This document shows, one piece after another, positions 17,573-31,594 of a stretch of DNA of 64,000 nt (positions are counted from its first letter, which is position 1; each line of letters opens with the position of its first letter). Both the position numbers and the translations under genes were made by a program. Below the pieces are notes generated by a model, which saw only the letters and a program-made list of their open reading frames with translations, did not search any database and was not told the origin of the DNA. The stretch spans positions 110,191,370 to 110,255,369 of the forward strand of contig CM055266.1 of assembly GCA_029237695.1 (NCBI GenBank), written 5' to 3'. This DNA comes from Conchocele bisecta (taxonomy: Eukaryota; Mollusca; Bivalvia; Lucinida; Thyasiridae).

Positions 17573-20500
17573 CACTGTTATGACAAAGTTGATCGTGGTA
17601 ACTGTACATGTGCTTTTTTAATCGGCAAAATGATCATAAGCTGCTGTTCATGAGAAAAACTGCTACTAGTTGACAGACGACCAGCATGGGCCCTGATCAG
17701 ACTATGTGGATACGCAGGCTGATCCGGGGTCACATTGATCGCACTGATGTCAAGTACCTTCTTCCCAGCAGGTTAACCGTAGGCCTATATACCCGCCATT
17801 GCACACATGTTATTGTCTTTTTGCAAACAGTGTTGACTCTAGTCTGGTCACATACTTGTAATTGGGCAGACTGTACTTAGCATCAACCATGTTCATGTAT
17901 CACGATCACCAATGATATGCACGAACTAATGAGACGGCATTGTGCTGTGGGAATGTGCTTTCCTTGTCAGGTAACTGTATTGTATCAACACATAGGGAAA
18001 TCAGACTAGTGTTTTGTTGGCAATGTTCGGAAGTGGCCTTAAACTCCTGCTAACAAATGTATGGTGAAAGAAAATGAAACCGCGTTAGTACAAATGAGGG
18101 TATTATATATAATAATTGATTGTCATCGCCGTACTCAGTGTTCCTGTTGTAATACATTGCAGTAACAAGTATGGTTATCTAAATAAGTTGTTCTGTGTCT
18201 GATTATCAATATAGTTCACGTGCATATTTTGTATTGTAAACGTGAACTGACTGGCCAAGTTGAGCTTTTCTGCGGATGTGAAATTGACAAGGGCTTACCC
18301 ACACCCGACATAGGCTGCCATAAACAGCTTGGTATAGCAATAGTTCTAATTGCCGCGACGGTACTATATCGAGTACAGGCAAGTGCTCTTAATGCTGATC
18401 ATATGATGCCATCAATGGAAAACGAATCAGCGCTCCAGTCGCGGTGACGTGAGGTAGAACCTCTCCAAATAGGGCACCAGAGAGGTATCAGAATGTACAA
18501 CGGAAGTGCCTCCACTAAAGTTCAGCCGTAAGTACGTTCCGAGAAGAAATTGCGTGTTTTGTATTGGAAATCAAGAGTAGGCACACCGAAACCTGATGTC
18601 CGGTATGGGTAGGTTCCACCACACGTCACGTCCACAACAGGGTCCGCCCCACAGATGGCATCATATAGCTTGAGTATAATGGCAGACTGTTAGCTGTTTA
18701 TTACATGGATCAGTGACAGCTAGCGAGGCTGTCTTCTGGAATTGTATGAAATGTTTAAATAAAAAGAAAAGAGAGCTAAATGTGGCCGGTCAACAAATAT
18801 CCACTACTCGGAAGTTATGCATCTGCACGGACTAGTTGTGTGATGTCAGTAGTCCACTATAATAATAGTACACTGAACTATACTGTGCGACAAAAGTTTA
18901 CGCGTTGTCCAGAGTAGTCGCGAATTTATCCAGGTCAGACTGCGTCTCAATACGGTGAAATCTTAGATTACGGTCTTTGATTATGATTGTTCCGTCTGCA
19001 GTCCAGGTACTATGGATCTTTTTGGCCTTGGCCAGGGAACGAGTTTTCGTTACAATGGTGGCAAATGGAGGTTTTGTACCTTTCTAAGTACATGTACTAT
19101 TATATTTACACCCGGACACTTTTGAATTGTTTTGTACATTGTTTAGAAAGGTGTTTTATGTATATACAACCAATAATTGACCATCCAAGACGCTAGAATC
19201 GCCTGTGATTACCATCCATTAGCAGTACCTCATTCGCACGACATAGCATTACGTTGACCGTTCGAACGACATAATCAGCCAATAGAATAACTGACATTAT
19301 TCCACCATCTTGAATGATAATGGTGCTACTTTTTGATTGGTTGACTATTCGTGGGAACGAACTTGCGGTAACATCTCGTGAGAACATGATCCTATGTAAT
19401 GGTAACGAGATAGAAAAAAGATGTGGATGGCCCGTTTAAATTTGTGTTAAATTGTTCTAAACATTGTTATATAAACAATCAATGGTGGTGGTCCGTTTAT
19501 TAAATATACATTTGTTGTACCTATCATTATCATCCTTCACGGTGTCGGATATATTGTATACACAGGTGGAAGTCTCGGACCTAGGACACAATAAATGGCT
19601 CATTTGAAAAACGTTACCCCAACCATCCATTGTTCATAGAACGCCTATATTCTCGTGAATAGTTACAGGCGTTCTATAATTACAATCGGTCGATGGGCCG
19701 AATGGGGTTCGCTGCGGGAAACTTCGTAAAATGAAAGTGTGCCATTACCAACAAGCTATATGTTAGTTCAATATTGAAACATGCTAACACCTGTAAACAT
19801 TGATAGGTTATATTAAAATAATAATACGCATGTAATTTGCAAAAAAATAGCTTCCCAATGAAATTTAGTTTAAATAGATTATCCCGTATGGAGCCTCATT
19901 TAGAACGTCTGGTACATGTAGAGTCAATATTTGAACCATTTTACTAAACGCCATAGTGTCATGTGTCCAATATTGGACACAGGACACTTTTTTTAAATGT
20001 AATATACCAACCAATAACAAATTTACGTTTAAAAAGTCAGCTATTTGTTGTTAAATGCGATTTTATTTTCATTGTGACGTCATACTATATTTCGTGTCCT
20101 GCCAAACGCGTAATAATACAATGATTGGTCATATTGCCATTACACGTACTGGTCGAAGTCATCGTGACATTATTGCTGTCTTCATTGTTGATAAGCTCTA
20201 AATACGGAAATACAGATACGCATTGTGTACTCGACGATTTGTGAATGCTACAGACGTACATTTCTGCAAATTTGCTAAAGTTCAGAGGACAATACGGCGA
20301 CAGCCAAGACGCATCAATAATTGACCTACATTTCATATTCGTTTCAGGTAGGAATTATTTCTTTATTACTGTTGACCAATATTTGAATCGTGCTGACTTC
20401 GACAGCACTTTTAACCACAGGGCTACTAAAATAATTCCATTGTATTCAATCTAACATGAATTCAAGTGGGTGGGGGATATTCAACATTGCCTGTGCATGT

Positions 20501-22477
20501 GCCGAGTCATTGGTTTTCGGGACCAATGTTGTTTCCACAATTGTTGTTTAAATAGCTAATTTCTAATTTATAGTGCATCTCGGACTCTGTGTGTTTGTGG
20601 CACCTCGATACTTGTAGATTCACTTTGAATATATGTTTTCAGTCCAACAAGTCAATTCATTATCTATTTAGGCTATTATCTGTTATCTATTGTCTATATA
20701 GGCTTTTAGCCACTTAAAAAAGACACTACTTTCACCCCCCCCCCCACGAGAGTCAAATGTGTTTATAAAAACTGTAACAACAGTGATGAAATAAGCAAAA
20801 AATTGAGGTGTGCGAATCCAGGTACACTGCATGCATTTGCACAGCGGTGACTTTTCCCCGAAATATCATGAATATAGGCCGGTGCAGTATTTCTATTAAG
20901 TAAGTGTACCCGGCTTCGCACCTTGTATGTGGCTTTGCACACACCAATATTTTACATGTCTGATGATTCATGTTGTTTTCTTAAGACAAGTGTTTTCAGA
21001 AAGTCACGTGTCTACACAATTCAGAAAACTATAACATCAGTGACCAAACAAGTTAAAAAATTGAAGTGCAGTATTTGTATTAAGTATTTGTATTGCAGTG
21101 GGTGGGCTTCCTAAAATTTATTTGTACACAGGGTACCCATGTTTGGTCTGGGGTGGTGATGAGGGACTTCTTTGCTTCATTGGAGTGACCTCACGAAATA
21201 TGGGTGGGGGTGGAGACTGTATGTTTGTTGGGATTACAATCGTGTCTGTTAATTCTGCGCACCTAATAATAATTTTCGTGAAAATGTCCATATTCAGTCT
21301 AAATTCCCTGAACATTCAAGGTAGTTTACTATTTCATCTGTCGTCTATTATCTGTATCCGCCTAGCGGAGACCCAGCCAAATTTGATCAAAATATCAGTC
21401 CATTTTGTCCTTGAGTTTTGCGAATAATACGGGAATAAAATAATAACCAATGTCGGTATATTTGCATGTGTATTATTGGTTTATGAAGCTTTTTTAACAG
21501 ATCTGTTGTTGATCTATTAATTTAGTAAGCAGGACCACTAATCATTTTGACCATGTTCTGAATAACTTTTTACCAAACTATCGGAATGGGATAAAATTGT
21601 GACTTAGTATACCGTTAATCAGCTGATTTATTCCAAAATCAACATAATTTATTCTGATGTAAGCTGGGCAAAACATTACGTGAATTGTGCATTAGCCGGT
21701 GCGCAGAATTAGCCGAAATTACATTTTTATATGCAGATCAGAATGTCAGTTTTCATTGGTTTGATACATGTACAGATATGTATGACAGTGATTCTATATT
21801 TGGTGTTCCGGTGTAATTTACTGACAAATCACACAATTTATAAGGAAAATTTTTTTTTTCAGTAAAGAAACTATGTATAATACCATGTATATAACGATGT
21901 TTGATACATGTGGTAAAACACGGCATTCTGTTAGTTGCCAAGCTATTTTGTTTTGCTTAACTTTACTGATTCATATTAAATACATGTTGTTGGGTTACCA
22001 TAAATGAGAAATTCCACGACTTGCTACTAAATTTCTCTGTTTCGCACTAATACAATTAGCTTACCATATTCTTGACACTTTTCTAAATAGATGCCCCTTC
22101 AGTTGTATGTTTTATGCCGTTGAAAAGACAAAAATGTAAATGTAAAGCTATATTTACGTCATATAAATGTACGTAACGGAAATTACATTTCTGAGACCCC
22201 TGGTCCCTTGAAGTGGAAATAAAATTTAAAAAATGACGAGAACAATTGGCTATGCTGTTATAAATGTAACAACTGGACTGTCACCCAATGGAATAAACAC
22301 AGTTTAATGAATTATTGGTTCTACATCGAAACTAGAAAAACGACACCAATATGTACATAAAATATAGAATCACTGATGTCTCATTATTATTGAACAATGT
22401 TATTGTAGTTGCGAACAATAACTCTTGCAATCTACTCCTGTACCGTCTGTAGCAGAGTTACTATTCCATTCATACAT

Positions 22478-23460
22478 GTAGGCTTCCTCTACATAATAGC
22501 TAATCAGATCTGATTTACACTTTCGTTGTTAATTGTGACACAATTTGTATATTTTCCATCTGAAAAAAAATATTATAAAAGTAATACGTATGGATAACGA
22601 TTTGCCTGGTTTGGCCCTCATGCACGTTTTCATCTTTCGCTCTTTCTGTTACCTGGGAGTTGAATTGGGTAATTGCCCATTATAGAAGTAGTAAGATTAT
22701 TACTGATCCTACTACTTTTGGGAGGGGCCATGTGATTTTGGTGTGGCGAGGAACTGGCATCAGATCAGGATCATCCTGATTTCAGGGCTGAGTATATAGT
22801 TATTTTATTGTAAATATTAATTTCTGATTTTAGGATTTCCCCTCCCCCCCTCCCCCCCCCCATTTGTACATGTACTTGAACATGTACTTGTGCAGGTAAT
22901 ATATGGGATTTATTACTAAACCCATTGACCCGGCCTTAAATGACCGCATCTGTTGATAGGCCGTTAGACCCCAACAAACAAATAAATGATATACGTAGGC
23001 TTCCTCTACAGAATAGCTAATCAGATCTGATTTACACTTTAGTTGTTAATTGTGACCTAATTTGTATATTTTCCATCTGAAAAAAAAACTATTATAAAAG
23101 TAATACAAAACTTTACGTGGGTGGTGGTCGGGAGAACGAGACGACTTAAATTAACGGTAGTGGTTCCTCCATATAGGAATCACTATTTGCCTGGTTTGAC
23201 CCTTCAGTACATTTTTATCTTTGGCTCTTTTGTTACCTGGGAGTTGAATTGGGTTATTGCCCATTATAAAAGTAGTGAGATTATTACTTATCCTACTGCT
23301 TTTGGGAGGGGCCAAGTGATTCTGGTGTGGCGAGGACCTGGTATCGGACCAGGATTATTCTGATTTCAGCGCTGAATATATAGTTTTGTTATTGTAAATA
23401 TTCAGTTCTGATTTTGGGATTTTCCCCCATTTGTACATGTACGTGAAAATATACATGTAC
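22478..23460 (+). repeat. 516-bp direct duplication of an interspersed repeat
   Basis: TAGGCTTCCTCTACA.AATAGC begins units at about 22480 and 22996. Both contain CTGGTTTG.CCCT, GTTACCTGGGAGTTGAATTGG, GGGAGGGGCCA and GATTTCAG.GCTGA, then a C-run. Shorter relatives lie at 26340-26680 and 30773-30840, and the tail GACCTTAGCTGTTGATAG.CCGTTAAA recurs at 22925, 26620, 26720 and 32220. The family looks like a bivalve interspersed repeat. Confidence 0.8.
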
Positions 23461-23857
23461 TTTTTCTTTTTGTATGAAACGTGAATTTCGTCACTGATAT
23501 CAGGGGCGATAACCGTGTTTCCATTAAAGGTTAATGGAAACTATATTCTGTCTGCTTAGTTTTGTTATGTGCACTATGATCGTACTTTATAATGTGTCAA
23601 TAAAAATATTTGTTCGGGCGACACATTTAATGGGTATAAATAATTTAAAAATGTCATGTCTCATTTGCATATCAAATAAATAGCCTGATACCACCGCAAG
23701 TCACTATCAGTAAAATCAATATTACTGAATGTTTATATGTGTATAGTGGGCCTGCACTCGTAATTTTTAAAACTGGCGGAATACATGTACCGTAGTTACA
23801 CAATTATACACTTATTTAATTCTATAGGCAAAACTGTTATGCCTACTAGATGGGACC

Positions 23858-24010
23858 ACAGGTTGAAGTACATTGTAACGGACCGAGGTCTATAAATACA
23901 TTAAATACGCCTAAAAGCGTCCATAAACGAAAAAAAAAGCTAAACAAAGTTTTGTTACTCCCTCTATAACACACACATATATATACCTCGGTCCGTTACT
24001 TCGACCTGTG
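23858..24010. mobile_element. palindromic MITE A, copy 1, 9-bp target duplication
   Basis: Ends ACAGGTTGAAGTA and TACTTCGACCTGTG type are inverted, with TAACGGACCGAGGT / ACCTCGGTCCGTTA inside. GATGGGACC flanks both sides (23849-23857 and 24011-24019), a 9-bp duplication. Relative to copy 2, the left arm has an extra CATTG. No coding capacity. Confidence 0.8.
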
Positions 24011-24375
24011 GATGGGACCCCAACTTTAGCTGCTACATGTAATTTGCGAACCAGATCTCTTATTCACTATTCTGCAGAGGAAGACTATGAATGGAAACGT
24101 AACTCTGCTACGGACTGTACGGTTGTAGATTTCAAGAGTTACTGTTCACAACTATGAACAATGTGGCTTACTCGCTTTACACATTTATCCAAGTGTTGTG
24201 AGTTTGATGCCCGGGTGGGATGTAGTTCTCTAAGCACTGTTTCATGTTGGAAAGTTGCGGAGTCATTTGCTGAGTAATGGTTAATACTGGTAAGAAATTC
24301 AATAAAAGGCTAACCATGTACATAATAGTGTTTGATTGTTTGTTTCAAGGAAGCCGTCTACAGATCTTAGCCATC

Positions 24376-24673
24376 TGGATTATTCGTCGAGCCTCTTCAA
24401 CTTCACCCTGCAGTCGAGGCAGACACCAGCAGGGCTATTGAGATAGTATATGGGCGGTTTCAGAAGAAGCAGATAAGGCGGAAATTGTTTCTCATTCTGC
24501 TGTTGAAGGACAAAGGCCACCAGAAGAATCGCTGTCCGAAGACACTACTCCACCTGGGTAACAAGTTGCCAAACACTCGCGAAATGGGAACTGATCCAGT
24601 TCCTGACCTACACGAAGCAAAATATAGTGTCGCCATGACAGACTGTCATCATCTTAAGATCAGCGACATCTGA
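24376..24673 (+). other. weak exon-like open frame
   Basis: An unbroken frame of about 98 codons with a helix-like charged part (RAIEIVYGRFQKKQIRRK) but no family I recognise and no clear splice sites. It could be a remnant of a transposon or host exon, or chance. Confidence 0.18.
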
Positions 24674-25041
24674 AAATATAACCCTCGAGGAAGAGCTTGA
24701 GAAAGACAAGTTCAGTTACAAAAAATTAACCATTTAACCGGAGTACCATCCATGCCAGCGGCAGTATTTGTGTGGTTCTTAACTCTGATTTCTGCTCTAA
24801 TCATCTAATCAACCTGTTGAACGGATGTGTCGTGAAGACATGTTACTTCTTGTGTTGATGGAATTGAGAATGAATCTTATTCACACAAATCTGACTTGTG
24901 CAGTTTTATGATTTGTCAATATTTTTTGAATCGGTGACTCATTCTTGTGGTGGACAGAATGACATTTGTACATTTCTGATTATGTGACACTCGAAGGACT
25001 AGATATTGAAATGGTCAGAAATATATTTACTATGCTTTTAC

Positions 25042-25486
25042 ACATATGTGGCTGTGACCTCAGGTTGAAGTAACGGACCATGGCCTATAAATACATTAAA
25101 TATACCTAAGAGCATCACTAAGTGAGAGAAAAATAAGCTAAACAAAATGTATTTACTCCATGTGTGATATATGGGAGTAAATAATTTGTTTAGCCTATTT
25201 TATTTCACTTATTGATGCTTTTAGGTATATATAATGTATTTATAGGTATTGGTCCGTTACTTTAACCGGTGGCTGTGACTGGGGAATGTGGTTTATGGGA
25301 TTTGTGACCAGTGTAGCTCCTGATCAAATAGTACACTCCTGTAGCCTGATAATGATGTGGCTTGTTAGAAGCATGATGGAGATTTCATGATGCAATGGTG
25401 AACAGTGCAGATCCTGTGAGGATATGTGTAGCTACACTGGTCGCAAATCCCATAAGCCCCATTTCTCCAGTCACAGACACATATTT
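25042..25486. mobile_element. MITE B copy 1, interrupted by MITE A
   Basis: Left part CACATATGTGGCTGTGAC (25041-25058) and, after the inserted MITE A, GTGACTGGGGAATG...GGGATTTGTGACCAGTGTAGCTCC match the right end AGCTACACTGGTCGCAAATCCC...CCAGTCACAGACACATAT as an inverted repeat. Other copies lie at 31195-31365 (weak) and 34191-34423. Confidence 0.75.
25059..25270. mobile_element. palindromic MITE A, copy 2, nested in MITE B
   Basis: Termini CAGGTTGAAGTAACGGACC and GGTCCGTTACTTTAACCGG; the interior continues the palindrome (TATAAATACATTAAATATACC against GGTATATATAATGTATTTATA). GGCTGTGAC lies on both sides (25050-25058, 25271-25279), again 9 bp. The palindromic form and 9-bp duplication fit a Mutator-like non-autonomous family. 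Confidence 0.82.
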
Positions 25487-25999
25487 GAGCAAATTTAAAA
25501 ATCCTACCGCTAACCTAGAGTGATTAACATTTAAGGTATTGCATTCAATCTTTGATTCATAAATTTCTGTTTAACGTCCACAGTCTATAAAGTCTATATT
25601 TGGTTGGTTTCACATGGTTTCAGTTATCTTCGCAATAAAGGATTTTACTTGAAACATCCAGAATAGACCAAAGACAAACTTTGTAGACTTTCGAAGGGAA
25701 ACGAAAATTTACGAATTAATGATGTATTTTTGTGCCATTATCATGATTATATTTGAAATCAATGCCCAATGGTCAAACTTGTAACAAATTACATGTGTAC
25801 AATAAATTTCGACTTCGAAATTTGACTTCGAATGAAATGGTGCAATTGGTTGATATTGGTCATTTGCAGTGCATGATGTGACAAACAACATATTGAGGCA
25901 TCATCTGTAACACAGTGCCTTCAATCATGATTCATACCCAGGCATACAAAAGTATGTCGAAGGATGTAATATTAGTTTTTGTATTTTCGTCCATCCGTA

Positions 26000-27140
26000 A
26001 GATTTGCGTTAAAGGTTTTTGGGTACCCATTATAGCTGCAACCGTAAATCGCATTGAATTAAATCTTCATATATTTCTTTATCGTCATCCGTATGTTTTA
26101 TACTGTAGCACACCGATGTGGCTTTCCTGCACAAGGTCAAATTACTTAAAGTTTTGAAATATTTGCATCAAACATGTCAAAGTTTTTAAGTACACAATGT
26201 CTCTGCAACCGCAAGTCGGGTTGACTTGAAACTTCATATATATACTTCTTTATGAAGTTAGAAGATCAATATTTTCTTTCTATAGCCCTGGTGGGTGCAT
26301 GTGATGGGTAATTTAACAATCGCGATTCATCCTTACCGGAAATCCGACTGGAGACCTGGTTTGGCCCTCACATACGTCTTTAGCATTTTGTATGTGACAG
26401 TTGAATCTGGTTATATCTCTTGTGTGAGTATTACGATTATTCGTAATCCTTTTTTAGGGAAAGGGGCCATGTGACTTTGGTGTGGTATGAACCTGGCATC
26501 AGGTCAGGTTATTCTAATTTCAGGGCTGACTATATTTTTCTCGATGAAATTATTCCGTTCTGATTTTGGGATTCCCCCCCCCCCCAATGTAGCAGGTTAA
26601 TACAGGATCAAACCCGTTTGCCCAGCCTTATATGACCTGAGCTGTTAAACACCAATAAACAAACAAACAACTTTGGCATTTGGTATCCGACAGTTATATC
26701 CTTTATGTGAGTATTAGACCATAGCTGTTGATAGGCCGTTAAACACCATTAAACAAACATTATATAGCCCACTCATACGGCTTTCATGCACACAGTGAAG
26801 GTGAAATTACTTTGAAACTTGCGTTAAATGTTTTGAAATATATGCGTTAAAGTTTTAAGTAAACAATTTCTCTGCAACCGTAAGTCAGATTGAATTGAAA
26901 CTTCATATATTTGTCTATCAACAATTAACATCCATATTTTCATTTTATAGCTCACACATGTGACTTTCATGCCCAAGGTCAAGGTCAAATTGTGTTAAAT
27001 GTTTTGAAATATTTGCATTAAAGTTTTAAGTACACAATTTATCTGCAACAGTATGTTGGATCAACTGGAAATGTCACATAATTCTTTATCAACAGCCATA
27101 TTTTCATTCTATATCTCACCTAAGCGGCTTTCATGCCAAA
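26000..27140 (+). repeat. degenerate ~180-200 bp tandem repeat, interrupted
   Basis: Blocks GTTTTGAAATATTTGCAT..AAAGTTTTAAGTACACAAT.TCTCTGCAACCG, ACTTCATATAT and GGCTTTCATGC..AAGGTCAAG recur at about 26110-26250, 26790-26930, 26960-27060 and 27100-27150. A related interspersed repeat (26290-26760) splits the array. Confidence 0.7.
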
Positions 27141-29457
27141 GGTCAAGGCCAAATGACTTTGCTACGGCCGAGGGTATGTGTGAGACCCCGCTCACTTGCT
27201 CTAGTCCTTAAAAGCAAGAATAACATATCTTACCATACATGTACTGATTTCTTTTGTTTTTTTCGGATACATGTACTGATTTTGTGTCCCGAGCATAACT
27301 GGAATTCCTTTTTGTATAGTTATCACAACTCTTGCCTCACTAATATTCCAGTGTTCTCCTTTTGTTTTTTTCACGCATTGATTTTGTATCTGGCACATGG
27401 CGATATTTCAAATTTGACCTAATATGGTCCCGATATATATCAAATCGAAGGTATCGGGGGTATTGTCAAAATCGGATGATACATCATACAAGATGGCCGC
27501 CGACAGTTCATCCTTTAATTATAGACTTCGTCTTCTTCTCATGTACCGTTTGGCCGACGCTGGTCAGACTTCACAGTTGTGGTGCGTGGGTAAAGCATTT
27601 TCATATTTGTTAAAATGGAGGTTGTCGCATAATCCAAGATGGCCGTCGTAGAAAATTTGGTAAAATTCTTAAAAAAATCATATCAACCATGTTAATTTTA
27701 CATTATTATTATTTTTACATCAAGCTTGAATTGCCACTTTGATATCAAGGGCGATAACATTGACTCTTTAAAATGTTAATGGAAACAACTATTTATTCTC
27801 TCTATTTATCTTTTGATGTGCAATGATCATATTTTGTAACAAGTCAATACAAATATTTATTCAGGTGACACATTTAGTTGATATAAATAATTTAAAATGA
27901 CCTGCCTCATTTACAATCAAAATAGCACGATGATACAACCTATCAGTAAACCTAATATTACTAAGTGAATATTTCTGTGTAGCGGGCACTCGTATTTCCC
28001 CCCTTAAAAAACTGTTGGAATAGTTACACAATTATACTTATTTAATATTTAATTCCTATAAAGAACATTTTGTGCCAAACAGATGGGACCCCAATTCAAG
28101 TCATGATTTGCAACTTTGCTGAAGGATGTCTGGCACCCAGTCATTAAGTGCAAAGGCACGACACTTGTCTTATCAGCTCATTCACAAACACCACATCATA
28201 CAAAACACTTGTCACATGGATACACCAGTGGGTGTACAGTACAAAGTCCAGTGACATGGTGTGTAATTGCATCCCGTAACATTTGGTCAGGTGTGTATTT
28301 TTTTACTTTAACCTACGTTTTCTGGGGGAAATAACTACCTGTATAATATATGTGAAAATCACTACAATGGAAGAAATTGAATGTATGTTCTCGCACACCC
28401 TTCCAAACTCCATTCACAATTCACACCCCCTCTGCATGAATCTGGATACTCCACTGCAGTGCAAAGTCGCAGAACAATTTTTGACATACAGCCGTTTGAA
28501 TGTGTACTTGTGTGTGTGTAATATTTCTCAGACTTTTTCAAGGCAATGATTTCTGTTTCGATGTAATGTATGACCTGTCGTGAATTTCACTCACAAGTTC
28601 CTATTGGTGCTTGTAGGAGTATTTTATATCCAGTATACATTTTCTATGGTTTTCACATTCTGTAAAACCGTCTGGAGTTTCGACAATGAAATGGAGAAAT
28701 GGCAAACATGTTCATGTGTCTGAATGTGGATTATTTCTGGCACTCATATCTTTGGCTTATGACGTCGTTCAAATTGTACTGCGTCAATTTTATCGAATTT
28801 AAGATTGCATATTTCATGACTTTCTTCAAAACGCCAGTTTTAGAAGTTGATGGTTTTATGATTTTTATATCATGCACTGCAGTGCCGGTGATAAGTCGCT
28901 AGGTGGCGTTGCCAAGTCGGACTGTTGAACAGTTGTACTGTGCGGACTCACCGAAACAAACCGCCAGTGGACGCGTTACACTAGTTTTGCAATGTAATCT
29001 CCCTGGGTAAGTTTATAGATCGCGGCTCAGTCAGCGTGCGACTAGATGTCGGTTTTTCTTGTTAGGGGAAAGTACTAAAATTGGGAAAATTGGGCCCGCG
29101 CAATATTTAAAATTGCGCCATGTCAATTAAAGGTGGTGCAGGATGTTGAATGTAATATCTTTATAATGGAAAGACAGAGTTTAATGAAACATAACGCAGT
29201 AAATGCTTAACAGGTTGCCAATTAGTATCCCCTCGCCGATAGGCAAGAGCTGGTATATCGTTAGTCCATGTACTGCGTACGTATGTACGTACGCTAGTAA
29301 CACATTTCATTTTTCAATAACTTGTGAACTGCTTCCACGATTTTGATATTATTTGACCATAATGTGTGTCTATGGATGGAGCATGGTTAGCATATGAGTA
29401 GACTCATATGACCCACGTTCGACCGCCCAAGGTCACGGAGTACATTTTTATTATCAA

Positions 29458-29601
29458 GGCTGCCAGTGAGGAGATTAGCTTCGTTTAATGATGCCAGTGC
29501 GAGGGGATTAGCTTCGTTTAATGATGCCAGTGCGAGGGGATTAGCTTCGTTTAATGATGCCAGTGCGAGGGGATTAGCTTCGTTTAATGATGCCAGTTCT
29601 T
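29458..29601 (+). repeat. 33-bp minisatellite, about 4.4 units
   Basis: Units GCCAGTGCGAGGGGATTAGC / TTCGTTTAATGAT repeat almost exactly; the first unit is slightly changed. The minus strand is open through it, giving an 11-residue repeat, but this follows from 33 being divisible by three. Confidence 0.92.
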
Positions 29602-30516
29602 GCATTATGGTATAGTTTGTTTTAATCTAACAATTTTCTGGTTTTGACGAAGAATCGGTTACCATGGATGTGAATATAAATCTAAAGAATGGTGTCATAC
29701 ATATCATCGAACCGGTATGTCACTTCTATGGTGTGATACATATCATCGAAATCCGTCCGTTTGCTTGGAAAAGTTTCAAGAAAATTTACTGTAAAAATGA
29801 CGTCACAGAATACGTCACGTCGGAAAAGAAGGTTCGGAAACCACTGATCCCATACCCTGATATCTATAACTTTACATGCTACTTGCAAACATGTAGTTGG
29901 CCTCAATAATAATAACATACACTCAAAGCGTTCTTTTATAACATGATCATTCATGTTATAATTGTTCTTGTTACAATATACAGCCTTTCAAGGTGGGCAA
30001 AAGCTTGGGAAAATGCGCTAGACAAGCTTAGTTTCGCGCTCGCTCAAGCACCACACGTTTCAAATTCGCTGCTGACTTACGCCTCTGGAAAATAATAAAT
30101 GCCTTATGTCCCCAAATATATTGACTTTAAACATATGTGTTTAGTACATTGTTAGTTACACATTTTTTCTACCAACGTGACATATCTCATACCGAAAGAA
30201 TCCCACACACACATCACCACCTGATTGGCTGTAGTATTTTAACTCTCCAGTTTATGTTTTCCCGTGACGTCATTATTGATCATTCTGCGAATATTACACT
30301 GATTTACGATCTATTCAGTATTTAGTGATATATGTATCGATGTATCAATGAATCGATCGTTTATATCGATACGTACACATTGTTTCTTGATATCAATGAT
30401 GGCACTGGTGGCCAGTTTTGCACTCTGAGCCATCTTCTATAGCAAACTTGTGGTGGTTGGTTGGGAGCATGCGATGGCTCTTTTAACGTTTGGGTTTCAT
30501 CTCGACCGGAGACCTG

Positions 30517-30772
30517 TAGCCTATTTCACCAACATTGCAAAGTATACTTATCTAGTAAAGTATTCTTTGAGGGAGAACTTTTAAAATTAAAGATAAAAGA
30601 CATTTTGGCTGTGATAATGTAATAAATTCAGTATAATAATTCTGCAAATCATCAAATATATGCAGTCGTTAGATATATATGAAATAATACATTTCGGGAA
30701 AAATAAATGATTACTCCCTCAAAGTGTACTTTGCTAGATAAGTATACTTTGCAATGTTGATGAAATCGGCTA
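30517..30772. mobile_element. MITE C with ~60-bp inverted ends, 3-bp duplication
   Basis: TAGCC.ATTTCA.CAACATTGCAAAGTATACTTATCTAG is inverted at both ends. CTG flanks it on each side (30514-30516, 30773-30775). The uninterrupted target sequence GACCTGGTTTGGCCCTC is present in a paralogous repeat at 26357, confirming the boundaries. Confidence 0.85.
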
Positions 30773-30929
30773 CTGGTTTGGCCCTCGGGTATGTGTTTGG
30801 CATTATTGTATGTGAGAGTTGAATCTGGTTATTACCCTTATAACATAACCTGCCTCGCGACTACCCGTCTGTATGCGACCTTGCTGTTGAGCAGACGATA
30901 AACCCCAAGAATTCAGACGTGCCATGCGA

Positions 30930-31170
30930 TTTTATACCTACGAACATCTGCGATAGTTCATGAAATATATTTACAGAAAATGGGATATTTTCCGTAAATG
31001 ACTTCAGAAGTTGACACAGATTTCAGAGTACATGCGGAATATAAGATCTGAGATTTGTGTCAACTTTTGATTTCATTTATGGAAAATATCCTATTTTCTG
31101 TAAATATATTTTGTCAAAATATTTCATGAAATACAGTCGTCAGAAGCTACAAAATCGCATCACGCGTCTC
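30930..31170. mobile_element. MITE E copy 1 (palindromic)
   Basis: Left arm TTTCATGAAATATATTTACAGAAAAT..GATATTTTCCGTAAAT-type sequence is inverted at 31060-31135. The core GTTGACACA / TGTGTCAAC is symmetrical. A shorter relative lies at 31985-32188. Confidence 0.7.
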
Positions 31171-31194
31171 ATATTTGTGACTTCAGAAATAATG

Positions 31195-31365
31195 TTTATG
31201 TCAAATATGGCCAATGTAATTCCTGATCTGCTAGCGCACTCTGATAAGGGTATATACTGTTTGTTAGTAGCATGCTGTTAACTGACTGAATGGTGAAGAT
31301 TGACGACCCTTATCAGACTGTACACACACACCATCATAGCTGTTTTTTCAGTCACATCCACATAT
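31195..31365. mobile_element. MITE B copy 2 (degenerate)
   Basis: AATTCCTGATCTGCTAGCGCACTCTG and GCTGTTTTTTCAGTCACATCCACATAT recall the internal and right ends of MITE B. Identity is low. Confidence 0.45.
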
Positions 31366-31594
31366 CGGCCGACATTCTATTTAACCCTTTCAATACTACA
31401 TACATGTACCTCTATTATAATTTTACAAAACCGTGAAGATCCAGATGAGCTGGCTCATAGCGGGCCGTCTCATCAGGATCTGCACCATTTGCGGATATTT
31501 TCTTATTTCTAAACACATTACCCCTTTCTGATAAATGGAATAGTCCGACAAATATGGGAGTTTCCATTCCATTTACTTAGGGGTGAAAGGGTTA

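Noticed and set aside
29458..29601. CRISPR-like array
   Set aside because: Repeats are contiguous with no spacers, and the host is an animal.
29387..29605. Minus-strand frame with 11-residue repeats
   Set aside because: A by-product of a 33-bp minisatellite; nothing else supports a protein.
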